A model generated the notes under the pieces. The model was not told the origin of the DNA, did not search any database, and saw only the letters and a list, made by a program, of their open reading frames with translations. From JBLNDJ01 sp050261515 (lineage in GTDB: Bacteria; Acidobacteriota; Terriglobia; Bryobacterales; Bryobacteraceae): a stretch of 64,000 nucleotides of DNA. Of the stretch, positions 32,755 to 41,413 are shown piece by piece. Position 1 is the stretch's first letter. The number at the start of each line of letters is the position of its first letter. The stretch is taken from positions 62,001 through 126,000 of the forward strand of contig JBLNDJ010000056.1 of NCBI GenBank assembly GCA_050261515.1. Direction: 5' to 3'. Made by a program: the position numbers and the translations under genes.

Positions 32755-32755
32755 C

Positions 32756-33049
32756 TCACGCAGCCGGAGGAACGTAACGCTTAACCGGAATCCTCCGCGC
32801 CAGCGTCCGCGTCTTCGCGACATCGTAGGCAAGCTGCATCCGCAACAGATGATCCATATCCGGACCGAAAGCTTTTTCGATCCGCAGCGCCATCTCCGGC
32901 GTCAAGGCTGCCTTGCCTCGGAGCAGGTCCGACAGCGTTGCGCGCCGTACTCTCAGAACCTCCGCCGCCTTCGAAACGCTGAGGCCGAGCGCCTCAATCA
33001 CTTCGGTCCTGATGAGGTCGCCCGGATGAGGAGGATTTTTCATGGGCAT
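32756..33049 (-). CDS. higA: HigA-family antitoxin (XRE HTH)
   Basis: A 97-residue antitoxin/autorepressor. The HigA family signature NPPHPGDLIRTEVIEALG is followed by an XRE helix-turn-helix (SVSKAAEVLRVRRATLSDLL, about residues 25-50) and GKAALTPEMALRIEKAFG. ATG 33049 follows AGGAG with 7 bases spacing; ATG 33043 is also in frame. It lies directly after the broken higB, and its stop is only 1 base from the glucan synthase stop on the other strand. The operator palindromes upstream of higB are intact, so repression could still operate. Confidence 0.9.
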   Translation of the reverse strand: MPMKNPPHPGDLIRTEVIEALGLSVSKAAEVLRVRRATLSDLLRGKAALTPEMALRIEKAFGPDMDHLLRMQLAYDVAKTRTLARRIPVKRYVPPAA

Positions 33050-33059
33050 TTTGCGGCTC

Positions 33060-33346
33060 CTAATGATAGTCAATCAAATCGATATCGCTGGCAGCGTTTG
33101 CCTCTTCGTCGTAGCGAAAGACCAGCCGCCAGTTCCCCGTGACGGTTAAGCTCCAGAAACCCCTCAACCCTTCAACGGATGCAGGTTCCAACCCGGAAAC
33201 CGGCCCACCTGATCCAGACCCTCGGCGGTTTCCAACGCAAACAGGAGTTTGCGCACCTTATCCGCCATCGCGGCAGGCACCCCTTTCGCGATACCGCTGG
33301 CATAGAGATGTTGAACACCCTTGTGCCGGAAGCCGGTCAGATGCAT
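33060..33346 (-). pseudogene. higB: HigB-family toxin, frameshifted
   Basis: RelE/HigB-type mRNA interferase split over two frames. The first part (60 codons from ATG 33346) reads GFRHKGVQHLYASG to GWNLHPLKG and stops at 33164-33166. One frame over, the sequence continues with LRGFWSLTVTGNWRLVF, then SDIDLIDYH and a stop at 33060-33062, which is exactly the family's C-terminal half including the conserved GNWR. Family members read LKGDLKGFWS here, so about 4 bases (or 1) are missing near 33167. The full toxin therefore cannot be made without frameshifting. The order higB-higA is standard. Confidence 0.85.
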
Positions 33347-33387
33347 CGTACATACTAAAGTATGTACGGTTGCACCGTACAGGTCAA
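33347..33387 (-). promoter_or_regulatory. higBA promoter with two overlapping operator palindromes
   Basis: CGTACATACT-AA-AGTATGTACG (33347-33368) is a perfect 22-base dyad touching the higB ATG. GTACGGT-TGC-ACCGTAC (33364-33380) is a second perfect dyad overlapping it. On the minus strand TTGACC (33387-33382) and CATACT (33364-33359) are 17 bases apart. The promoter is thus covered by the palindromes, as expected for HigA autoregulation, and transcripts would be almost leaderless. Confidence 0.7.
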
Positions 33388-33435
33388 GTTTGGGAAGGCG
33401 CTCCCGCCTGGCGCGATCCTCGCTACCATCAAGGC

Positions 33436-34605
33436 ATGGAACCTTTCCGGGGCGTCGATTACCTCCAAATTGACACGCTCTTCAACGACGACGAACTCCT
33501 CGTCCGCCAAACCGCCCGCCAGTTCGCCCAGGACCGCGTCGTCCCCATCATCCGCGACTGTTACCGCGACGCCCGCTTCCCCTCGGAGCTGATCCCCGAA
33601 CTCGGCCGCCTCGGCTTCCTCGGCGCCAACCTCGCGGGATACGGCTGCGCCGGCATGAGCAATGTCGAGTACGGCCTCATCATGCAGGAGCTCGAACGCG
33701 CCGACTCCGGCCTTCGCAGCTTCGTCTCCGTGCAAGGCGCGCTCGTCATGTATCCCATCCTCACTTTCGGCTCCGCAGAACAAAAACAGCGCTGGCTCCC
33801 GCGCCTCCAGTCGGGCGAAGCCGTCGGCTGCTTCGGCCTCACCGAACCCGATTTCGGCTCGAACCCCGCCGGCATGCGAGCCACCGCGCGGCGCGAGGGC
33901 GACTGCTGGGTCCTAAACGGCGAGAAGACGTGGATCACCAACGGCACCGCCGCCGATGTCGCCGTCGTCTGGGCCCGCACCGAAGATGGCGTCCGCGGCT
34001 TCCTCGTCGAAAAAGGCATGCCCGGCTACACCACCTCGGACATCCACGGGAAATGGTCCATGCGCGCCTCGGTCACATCGAGCCTGTCGTTCTCCGGCTG
34101 CCGCATCCCCGCCGGCAACATGCTGCCCGAAGCCAGGGGCCTTAAAGCCCCGCTCCAGTGCCTCACGCAAGCCCGCTACGGAATCGGCTGGGGCGCGCTC
34201 GGCGCCGCCATGGACTGCTACGAAACCGCGCGCCGCTACACGCTCGTGCGCAAGCAGTTCGACGACCGCCCTATCGCCTCGCACCAGCTCGTGCAGGAAA
34301 AGCTCGCCTGGATGATCACCGAAATCACCAAAGCGCAGCTCCTCGCCATCCACACCGGCCGCCTCAAGGACCAGGGCAAAGCCGACCCCGCCCACATCTC
34401 GATGCTCAAGCGCAACAACGTCGCCATCGCGCTCGACTGCGCCCGCCTCAGCCGCGACCTGCTCGGCGCAAACGGCATCACGGACGAGTATCCGGTGATG
34501 CGCCACATGTGCAATCTCGAAACGGTGAAAACCTACGAGGGCACGGACCACATCCACGCCCTCGTCATCGGTGAGAAAGTAACGGGGATTCAGGCCTTCC
34601 GGTAG
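33436..34605 (+). CDS. Acyl-CoA dehydrogenase (glutaryl-CoA dehydrogenase-like)
   Basis: A 389-residue flavoenzyme. The N-terminal helical domain starts DTLFNDDELLVRQTARQFAQ; the middle domain has CFGLTEPDFGSNPAGM and LNGEKTWITNG (FAD/substrate contacts); the C-terminal domain has RKQFDDRPIASHQLVQ, then LLGANGITDEYPVMRH and KTYEGTDHIHALVIG with the catalytic Glu in YEGT. This pattern and length match glutaryl-CoA dehydrogenase, which also decarboxylates, but its specific Arg cannot be assigned by eye. ATG 33436 is used; the longer upstream frame crosses the higBA promoter. No electron-transfer flavoprotein genes are nearby. Confidence 0.88.
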   Translation: MEPFRGVDYLQIDTLFNDDELLVRQTARQFAQDRVVPIIRDCYRDARFPSELIPELGRLGFLGANLAGYGCAGMSNVEYGLIMQELERADSGLRSFVSVQGALVMYPILTFGSAEQKQRWLPRLQSGEAVGCFGLTEPDFGSNPAGMRATARREGDCWVLNGEKTWITNGTAADVAVVWARTEDGVRGFLVEKGMPGYTTSDIHGKWSMRASVTSSLSFSGCRIPAGNMLPEARGLKAPLQCLTQARYGIGWGALGAAMDCYETARRYTLVRKQFDDRPIASHQLVQEKLAWMITEITKAQLLAIHTGRLKDQGKADPAHISMLKRNNVAIALDCARLSRDLLGANGITDEYPVMRHMCNLETVKTYEGTDHIHALVIGEKVTGIQAFR

Positions 34606-34612
34606 ACCCGGC

Positions 34613-35764
34613 TCAGCCGCACAACTCGAGAATCTTCGATACCACGGCCGGCGTCACGTCCTGCCGCTCGCCGAACACCGTCCCGCGCCGCTCGAACCGC
34701 GCCGGAATCTCCGCGACCGTCTCGAGCGCCACGCCGTAGTCCGACAACCGCGTCGGCACCCCCAGCCTGTGGAAGAACGTGCGCGTCTTCTCGATCGCCG
34801 ACGAAATCCGCTCCTCGGGCTCGCCCGCCGTGATGCCCCACACGCGTGCCGCGTATTGCAGCAGCTTCTCCCGCTTCGTGTCGCGCTTCACGTGCAGCAG
34901 GTTCGGCAGCACGATCGCAAGCGTCTGCGCGTGATCCAGCCCCGCCAGCGCCGTGATCTCGTGCCCGATCATGTGCGTCGCCCAATCCTGCGGCACACCC
35001 ACCGAAATCAGTCCGTTGAGTGCCATCGTCGCGCACCACATCAGGTTCGCCCGCGAGTTGTAGTCGCACGGATTCGCCAGCGTCTTCGGCCCTTCCTCGA
35101 TGAGCGTCAGCAGAATCGCCTCGGCCTGCCGGTCCTGCAAAGGCGCGTCCGCCGGATACGTCATGTACTGCTCGAGCACGTGCACGTACGCGTCGACGAT
35201 CCCGTTCGCCACCTGCTGCGGCGGCAACGAGAACGTCGTCTCGGGATCGAGCACCGAGAACTGCGGATACACCAGCGGGCTCGAGAAAGCGAACTTCTCG
35301 CGCGTCTCGCCGCGGCTGATCACGGCGTTCGTGTTCATCTCCGAACCCGTCGCCGGCAGCGTCAGGACGCTCGCCAGCGGCACCGCATCCTTCACCGCGG
35401 CGCCCTTCGTCAGAATGTCCCACGGCTCGCCCGCGAACCGCGCCGCGGCCGCAATGAACTTCGTGCCGTCGAGCACCGATCCGCCGCCCACCGCCAGCAG
35501 AAAATCGACGCCCTCGGCCCGCACTACCTCCACCGCCCTCATGAGCGTCTCGTAACGCGGATTCGGCTCGATTCCTCCGAACTCGCGCACATCGCGGCCC
35601 TCGAGGGCCGCCGTCACCTGCGCCAGCACTCCGTTCCGCTTGATGCTGCCGCCGCCATAGGTGATAAGGATTTTCGCGCCCGAGGGGATCTCCGCGGCGA
35701 TCGCCGCAATCTGGCCTCTGCCGAACAGAATTTTAACGGGATTAATGTATTCGAAGTTCCGCAT
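34613..35764 (-). CDS. Iron-containing alcohol dehydrogenase (YqhD-like)
   Basis: A 383-residue group III metal-dependent alcohol dehydrogenase, probably an NADP(H)-dependent aldehyde reductase. It starts MRNFEYINPVKILFGRGQI. The cofactor motif is LAVGGGSVLDGTKFIAA, then TLPATGSEMNTNAV, and the metal-binding His residues are in ATHMIGHEITALAGLDHAQTL. The ISVGVPQDWATHMIGHE stretch is typical of YqhD/BdhA-type enzymes acting on short or reactive aldehydes. It is convergent with the acyl-CoA dehydrogenase (7 bases apart) and divergent from the PQQ-propeller gene. Confidence 0.88.
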   Translation of the reverse strand: MRNFEYINPVKILFGRGQIAAIAAEIPSGAKILITYGGGSIKRNGVLAQVTAALEGRDVREFGGIEPNPRYETLMRAVEVVRAEGVDFLLAVGGGSVLDGTKFIAAAARFAGEPWDILTKGAAVKDAVPLASVLTLPATGSEMNTNAVISRGETREKFAFSSPLVYPQFSVLDPETTFSLPPQQVANGIVDAYVHVLEQYMTYPADAPLQDRQAEAILLTLIEEGPKTLANPCDYNSRANLMWCATMALNGLISVGVPQDWATHMIGHEITALAGLDHAQTLAIVLPNLLHVKRDTKREKLLQYAARVWGITAGEPEERISSAIEKTRTFFHRLGVPTRLSDYGVALETVAEIPARFERRGTVFGERQDVTPAVVSKILELCG

Positions 35765-35833
35765 AAGGGCTGGATCAGACAGTTTAGCAGAAGGCCGAAC
35801 CTCCTCCCCGCACATTTCGTATCCTCAATCATC

Positions 35834-37135
35834 ATGATGCTCAGGCTCTCGTGCGCCCTGGCCGCGCTCGCACCGCTGCTCCTCGCTCAAGACGCGCCGA
35901 TGTTCCGTGGAAACCCCCAACACACCGGCGTCTACAACGCAGCGGGCCTCCGGAAACTCACCGGTGTTCAGTGGCAATTCAAGACGGAAGGCAAGGTCAT
36001 TTCTTCGCCCGCGGTCACGCGCGACGCCGTCTACATCGGCAGCACGGACCAGCATCTCTACGCCCTCGATCGCGCCACCGGCCGCCTCAAGTGGAAATTC
36101 AAGACTGCCAGCCTCGTCACCTCCTCGCCGGCCGTCGCGGGCGGCTTTGTCTACTTCGGAAGCTTCGACGGCTTCTTCTACGCGCTCGATGCCTCGACCG
36201 GCGCCCTCCGGTGGAAGTTCGAAACCGAAGGCGAGCGCCGCTTCGCGCACCGCAACCTCCACGGCTTGCAGCCCGCCGCCGAGACCATCCCCGACCCCTG
36301 GGATTTCTATCTCTCCTCCCCTGTCGTCGCCAACAACGCGGTTTATTTCGGCAGCGGCGACGGGAACGTCTACGCGCTCGACGCCCAAACCGGCGCGCTC
36401 AAATGGAAGTTCCGCACCGGGGATGTCGTCCACGCCTCGCCCGCCCTCGACGGCGGCACGCTCTACATCGGAAGTTGGGACAGCTATCTCTACGCCCTCG
36501 AAGCCGCCACGGGCAAACTCCAGTGGCGCTTCCAGACCGGCACCGACCCGCAATACGGCAACCAGCAGGGCTTCCAGTCCTCCCCCGCCGTCGCCGGCGG
36601 AGCCGTCTACACCGGCTGCCGCGACGCCAAGGTGTACGCGCTCGACGCCCGAACCGGAGCCAGGAAGTGGGAGTACGCAAACAACGGCTCCTGGGTCATC
36701 ACCTCGCCCGCGGTCCACGAAGGAAAGGTGTACTTCGCCACTTCCGACTCCGGCCTGTTCCACGTGGTCGACGCGCAGACCGGAACCGACGCCTTCACCT
36801 ACGACGCCAGGTTCCCCGTCTTCGCCTCGCCCGCCATCGCCGCAGGCGTCGTCTACATCGGAACCTTCGGAGGCAAGCTCCACGCCTTCGACCTCAAAAC
36901 CAACCAGCAGCTCTGGGTCTTCGAAACCGCCGCCTCGAAGCAAAACGCCCCCGCCTTCACGAACGCCGAAGGCAAGCTCGACTTCTCCAAAGCGGTCGAC
37001 GGCGCCTTCGCCGACGCCATGGTCACCGGCCTCGCGAAGCTCTTCACCATGGGCTCCATCGTCTCGTCGCCCGTCGTGTTCGAGGACGCCCTCTACTTCG
37101 GCTCCACCGACGGCTCCCTCTACGCGCTCAAGTAG
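35834..37135 (+). CDS. Exported PQQ-type beta-propeller repeat protein
   Basis: A 433-residue secreted propeller. A signal peptide (LRLSCALAALAPLLLAQ) is followed by repeats of the form VYIGSxDxxLYALDxxTGxLKWKF, at least seven, each starting with a 'SSPAVxGGxVYFGS'-like strand. This is the PQQ enzyme-like repeat, but no dehydrogenase-specific region is present, so it is more like BamB or free-standing acidobacterial propellers used as scaffolds. The region after MFRGNPQHTG is the conserved entry strand. It is the first of three exported proteins in a row on this strand. Confidence 0.88.
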   Translation: MMLRLSCALAALAPLLLAQDAPMFRGNPQHTGVYNAAGLRKLTGVQWQFKTEGKVISSPAVTRDAVYIGSTDQHLYALDRATGRLKWKFKTASLVTSSPAVAGGFVYFGSFDGFFYALDASTGALRWKFETEGERRFAHRNLHGLQPAAETIPDPWDFYLSSPVVANNAVYFGSGDGNVYALDAQTGALKWKFRTGDVVHASPALDGGTLYIGSWDSYLYALEAATGKLQWRFQTGTDPQYGNQQGFQSSPAVAGGAVYTGCRDAKVYALDARTGARKWEYANNGSWVITSPAVHEGKVYFATSDSGLFHVVDAQTGTDAFTYDARFPVFASPAIAAGVVYIGTFGGKLHAFDLKTNQQLWVFETAASKQNAPAFTNAEGKLDFSKAVDGAFADAMVTGLAKLFTMGSIVSSPVVFEDALYFGSTDGSLYALK

Positions 37136-37240
37136 CCGGACCCCATGATCCGCGGCCCGACCCCCTGGCGGGCCATTTCAAGCGATAATGAGATTCATGC
37201 GGCGCTCGCAAGCGGGCCCGTATTCGAGGAAACAAATTAC

Positions 37241-39112
37241 ATGGAAAGTTGCCGTACCGCGACGCTGGTTGCCGTCGTGGTTCTCTCCGTGCCCGCCCTC
37301 GCCCAGCGCCCGGCCCAGCCGGCCGTCCGGCAAGCCGTGTCCACGCCGTCTCAAACGCGGCCCAAATCCGGCACGCCGCCCCTCATGCGCGCCTCGGAAG
37401 TGAAGCCCGGCATGAAAGGCACCGCCTGGACCGTCTTCGCCGGCCGCGAGCCCGAGCCCGTTCCTATCGAAATCATCGGCCTCTGGAAAAACGCCTGGGG
37501 CCCCAAACAGGACATCATCCTCGCCAAGATGGGCGGCAAAGCGCTTCGCACCAACGTCGCCGGAGGAATGAGCGGCAGCCCCGTCTACATCGACGGCAAG
37601 CTCGTCGGCGCAGTCGCCCTGCGCCTCAGCGTCTTCTCGCCCGACGCGATCTGCGGCATCACGCCCATCGAGCTGATGCTCGAGATCAACGACTACGACC
37701 GTTCGCGCCCCACTGACGCCCGCACGCCCGATCGTGTCCAGGCGAAGACCGCCTCAGTCGCCGTGCCCAACGGCCTGCTCCCACAAGCAGCCGCCGGCGC
37801 CCTCATGACGCCCATCGAAACGCCCCTGACGTTTTCCGGCTTCGAACCCGGCGTGCTCGAGCAGTTCGGCCCCGTTTTCCAGCAGCTCGGAATCACCGCC
37901 GTCCAGGGCGGCGCGGGCGCCTCGCTCGACGGACCCAAACCCGCCCCCGGATGGCAGAACGCCCTCCAGCCGGGCGACCCTGTCGCCGGCGTCCTCGTTT
38001 CGGGCGACATGAGCGTCACCGGACTTGGCACCGTCACATACAATGACGGAAAGCGCGTCCTCGCCTTCGGCCATTCGTTCTTCAACCTCGGCCCGGTAGA
38101 CATCCCGATGAGCAAGGGCGAGATCCTGTTCACCAACGCCTCCGCTTACCAGCCGAACAAGTTCGGAAACGCCACCGAGATCGTCGGTGCGCTCCACCAG
38201 GACCGCCACTCCGGCATCATGGGCGTGCTCGGCGAAACCGCAGGCATGGTGCCCGTCACCGTGCGCGTACGCTCCTTCGCCGAAGACAACTCCGTCCGCA
38301 AGCAGCGCGACTTCAAGTTCAACGTCTTCGTCCAGCAGAAGTGGACGCCCTACCTGATGATGCTCACGCTGTTCAACTCCATCTCCGGCCTCAACGATTA
38401 CATGGAGGAATGCACCTATCGCGTCAGCGGCAGCGTCGATGTAGCGGGCGCGCAGAAGATGTCGTTCTCTACTATGCAGGCCCCCGGCGAGATGGCCGTC
38501 CCCGCCCCCATGGTGCTGGCCGGATGGTGGGGCGACAAGTTCAACCGCCTGTTCGGAAACGCGGTCAAGCTTCCGCAGATCACGCGCGTCGATGCCACCG
38601 TGGACCTGCTCCCCGAGCGCCGCATCGCCACCATCGAGAACGCCTGGATTCCCAAGAGCGACGTCGAGCCCGGCGAATCCATTCCCGTGAAGCTGTTCCT
38701 GCGCCCCTACCGCGGCCCGCGTATCGAGCGCGAGTTCACGGTGAAGATCCCGACCACCATCGCCAAAGGCGACCACCAGATTCTTCTCAGCGACGCCGAC
38801 ACGCTCAACCGCATGCAAAGCTCGGCCGGCTACATGAACCGCTACATCGACGTGCCGCAAATCGTCTCGCTCATCAACCAGGAGCGGAGCAACGACAAGC
38901 TCTACGTTGCGCTCGTCACACCGCGGCCCACTCTTTACTACGACGACAAGACGCTCCCCAGCCTGCCCGCCTCGGTCCTCAACGTGATGCAGACCGGACG
39001 CGCCTCCAGCCGCCCGTTCGCCACCTCCGGGGAAAGCGCCATCGAACAGGTTGCCATTCCGTTCGACTACGTGGTCAACGGCAGCTTCGCTCTCAAGCTA
39101 ACGGTGAAATAA
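37241..39112 (+). CDS. Exported SpoIVB-type S55 peptidase-like protein
   Basis: A 623-residue protein with a signal peptide (CRTATLVAVVVLSVPALA). Residues about 50-150 contain GMKGTAWTVF, DIILAKMGGKALRTNVAGG and the serine motif GMSGSPVYIDGKLVGA (Ser111/Ser113). Residues about 255-290 contain GLGTVTYNDGKRVLAFGHSFFNLG with His278. These are the two active-site blocks of the S55 (SpoIVB) family, but in SpoIVB the His block precedes the Ser block; here the order is reversed. The C-terminal 300 residues are beta-rich. ATG 37241 is used. Proteolytic activity is inferred. It lies between two propeller proteins and is followed 18 bases later by the next one. Confidence 0.78.
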   Translation: MESCRTATLVAVVVLSVPALAQRPAQPAVRQAVSTPSQTRPKSGTPPLMRASEVKPGMKGTAWTVFAGREPEPVPIEIIGLWKNAWGPKQDIILAKMGGKALRTNVAGGMSGSPVYIDGKLVGAVALRLSVFSPDAICGITPIELMLEINDYDRSRPTDARTPDRVQAKTASVAVPNGLLPQAAAGALMTPIETPLTFSGFEPGVLEQFGPVFQQLGITAVQGGAGASLDGPKPAPGWQNALQPGDPVAGVLVSGDMSVTGLGTVTYNDGKRVLAFGHSFFNLGPVDIPMSKGEILFTNASAYQPNKFGNATEIVGALHQDRHSGIMGVLGETAGMVPVTVRVRSFAEDNSVRKQRDFKFNVFVQQKWTPYLMMLTLFNSISGLNDYMEECTYRVSGSVDVAGAQKMSFSTMQAPGEMAVPAPMVLAGWWGDKFNRLFGNAVKLPQITRVDATVDLLPERRIATIENAWIPKSDVEPGESIPVKLFLRPYRGPRIEREFTVKIPTTIAKGDHQILLSDADTLNRMQSSAGYMNRYIDVPQIVSLINQERSNDKLYVALVTPRPTLYYDDKTLPSLPASVLNVMQTGRASSRPFATSGESAIEQVAIPFDYVVNGSFALKLTVK

Positions 39113-39130
39113 AGGCAGTACGACCCGACA

Positions 39131-41413
39131 ATGAGAAACTCCGCCCGGTTGATTTCCGCCCTGTGCGCGGCGGCGTGCGTCCTCTCCGCCTCCGAAACCC
39201 GAACCTGGACGCAGGATGAATACGCCGAATTCGCCAAAGGCGACCTGAAGCGCCTCTCCGTTTCGAGCGACGGCCGCCTCCGCCTCGCGCCGCAGTTCCG
39301 CGAACTGCTCGATACTTCTTCTGTCTATCTCTGGGCGCTTGCTGAGGACTCCAAGGGCAACCTCTATGCCGGCGGAGGGGGCCCCGGCGGACCCGGTGGC
39401 GCAGGCGTCTTCGCCATCGCGCCCAACGGCAAGACACGCACCGTCGCCCAGTTCGACGAGCTCGAAGTTCACGCCCTGGCCATCGACCGCCAGGACCGCA
39501 TCTACGCCGCCACCGCGCCCGACGGCAAGGTCTACCGCCTCACCGCCAGCAGCAAGTTCACCGCCGGTGCCAAACCAGCCTCCAGCGCCACGTCCTCCGA
39601 CGCCAAGTCCTCCCCCAACTCCAAGCCTTCCCCCAACAAGCCCGAGGTCTTCTTCGACCCTAAAGCGAAGTACATCTGGGCCATGGCCTTCGACAGCCGC
39701 GGCGACCTTTACGTAGCCACCGGCGACCGCGGCGAAATCTACCGCGTCACGCCGGACGGCAAGGGCAAGCTCTTTTACAAAACATCCGAAACGCACGCGC
39801 GCTCGCTTGCCGTCGATGCCGCCGGCAACCTGATCGTCGGCACCGAGCCCGGCGGGCTCATCATTCGTGTCTCGCCCGCGGGCGAAGGATTCGTGCTCTA
39901 CCAGGCCGCCAGGCGCGAGGTCACCGCAATCGCCGTCGCGAAAAACGGCGCGATCTACGCCGCCGCCGTCGGCAACCGCACCCCCGGCTTCACCCCCGCC
40001 CCCGCGCGCCCGGCCGAGCCCGCGCCCCCGGCCCCGCCGGCCGGCGCGCCACCGCAGGCCGCCGCGCCGCGCCCGCCTGTGACGTCCCCCGCGCCCATCG
40101 CCGGAGGTTCCGAAGTCTACCGCATCGATAAGGACGGCTTCCCGCGCCGCGTCTGGGGCCACGCCCAGCAGGTCGCTTACGGCATCGCCTTCGATTCCGA
40201 CCAGCGCCCCCTGATCGGAACCGGCAACAAGGGAATCATCTACCGGCTCGACAGCGATCTCGTTTACACCGAGCTGCTCAATACGCCGCCCACGCAGGTG
40301 ACGGCGCTCTACACCAGCCCCAGCGGCAAAGTCTACGCGGGCACCGGCAACGTCGGCAAGGTCTACCAGATCGGCCCCGGTCTCGAAAAGGAAGGCGTCA
40401 TCGAAAGCGACGTCTTCGATGCGGGCATGTTCTCCTACTGGGGACGCCTCTCCTTCCGCGGCGCGCTGAGCGGCGGCCGCATCGCCCTCGATACACGTAG
40501 CGGCAATCTCGACCGCCCGCAGAGCGACTGGAGCCCCTGGTCGCCCGCCGCCGATCGCATCGCTTCGCCGCCCGCACGGTTCATCCAATGGCGCGCCACG
40601 CTTCAGGCTTCTCCGTCGGGCGCCTCGCCCGAACTGCGCGCCGTGGATGTCGCCTATCTCGCAAAGAACATCGCGCCCGAAGTCGAGCAGATCGAAATCA
40701 CGCCCGCCAACTACCGCTTCCCGCCGCAGGCGCATCTCACCATTTCCACGCCCCCGGCACTGTCGCTGCCTCCGCTCGGCCGCCCCGCGCGAACGCCCTC
40801 CGTGAACCTCGGCGGAGATTCCGGCGCAACCTCCATGCAGTACGCCAAAGGCTGGATCGGGGCGCGCTGGAGCGCCTCCGACGACAACGACGACCCCCTG
40901 CTGTTCACCGTCCAGATCCGCGGCGAGAACGAAACCGTGTGGAAACCGCTCACGGACAAGCTCACCGAGCGCCGCTTCAGTTGGGATTCGACCTCGTTCC
41001 CCGACGGCGACTATCGCATCCGCATCATCGCCACCGACGCCCCCGGCAACACACCCGCCGAAGCGCTGACAGGCGAGCTCATCAGCGACTCGTTCACCAT
41101 CGACAACACGCCGCCGGCCATCACCGGGCTCGCCGGCACCGTCAACGGAAACCAACTCGTCGTGCGCTGGAAAGCAACCGACGCCCGCAGCCTGATCGAC
41201 AAAGCCGAGTACTCCATCAACGGCGGCGACTGGACCCTCGTCGATCCCGTGACACGCCTCACCGACTCGCGCGAAGAGGACTACGAAATCTCGATTCCCC
41301 GCCCCTCGCCCGGCGAGCAGAACGTAGCCGTCCGCGTCGCCGACGAATTCGACAACCAGGCCGTGCGCTCAGTCACAATTCCAGATTCCGCAGCCGCAGA
41401 GCATTCAAAATAA
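39131..41413 (+). CDS. Exported beta-propeller protein with C-terminal Ig-like domain
   Basis: A 760-residue protein with a signal peptide (ARLISALCAAACVLSA). Residues about 60-420 hold NHL/WD-like repeats (YLWALAEDSKGNLYAGG, YIWAMAFDSRGDLYVATG, HARSLAVDAAGNLIVGT, QVTALYTSPSGKVYAGTG). They are interrupted by a Ser/Lys/Pro-rich linker near 150-170 and a Pro/Ala-rich linker near 285-325. The C-terminal part (about 560-750) looks like a fibronectin/Ig-type sandwich (WKPLTDKLTERRFSWDS, DNTPPAITGLAGTVNG). There is no cell-wall anchor. Role unknown; the 18-base spacing suggests co-expression with the S55-like protein. The 3' end overlaps the copper ATPase gene by 41 bases. Confidence 0.8.
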   Translation: MRNSARLISALCAAACVLSASETRTWTQDEYAEFAKGDLKRLSVSSDGRLRLAPQFRELLDTSSVYLWALAEDSKGNLYAGGGGPGGPGGAGVFAIAPNGKTRTVAQFDELEVHALAIDRQDRIYAATAPDGKVYRLTASSKFTAGAKPASSATSSDAKSSPNSKPSPNKPEVFFDPKAKYIWAMAFDSRGDLYVATGDRGEIYRVTPDGKGKLFYKTSETHARSLAVDAAGNLIVGTEPGGLIIRVSPAGEGFVLYQAARREVTAIAVAKNGAIYAAAVGNRTPGFTPAPARPAEPAPPAPPAGAPPQAAAPRPPVTSPAPIAGGSEVYRIDKDGFPRRVWGHAQQVAYGIAFDSDQRPLIGTGNKGIIYRLDSDLVYTELLNTPPTQVTALYTSPSGKVYAGTGNVGKVYQIGPGLEKEGVIESDVFDAGMFSYWGRLSFRGALSGGRIALDTRSGNLDRPQSDWSPWSPAADRIASPPARFIQWRATLQASPSGASPELRAVDVAYLAKNIAPEVEQIEITPANYRFPPQAHLTISTPPALSLPPLGRPARTPSVNLGGDSGATSMQYAKGWIGARWSASDDNDDPLLFTVQIRGENETVWKPLTDKLTERRFSWDSTSFPDGDYRIRIIATDAPGNTPAEALTGELISDSFTIDNTPPAITGLAGTVNGNQLVVRWKATDARSLIDKAEYSINGGDWTLVDPVTRLTDSREEDYEISIPRPSPGEQNVAVRVADEFDNQAVRSVTIPDSAAAEHSK

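Noticed and set aside
32755..33435. Search for the missing GH94 module of the glucan synthase downstream.
   Set aside because: The region holds only higA, the broken higB and their promoter; no GH94-like sequence in any frame.
34769..35833. Long plus-strand extension upstream of the PQQ-propeller protein.
   Set aside because: It is antisense to the alcohol dehydrogenase and Arg/His-rich; ATG 35834 is followed by a proper signal peptide.
39098..41155. A 685-codon open frame antisense to the propeller/Ig protein.
   Set aside because: Composition is Gly/Arg/Asp-rich without motifs, and the plus-strand frame has a signal peptide and clear repeats. In this high-GC DNA long antisense frames are expected by chance; the same applies at 16055-18058, 41793-43619, 51413-53686 and 5519-6724.
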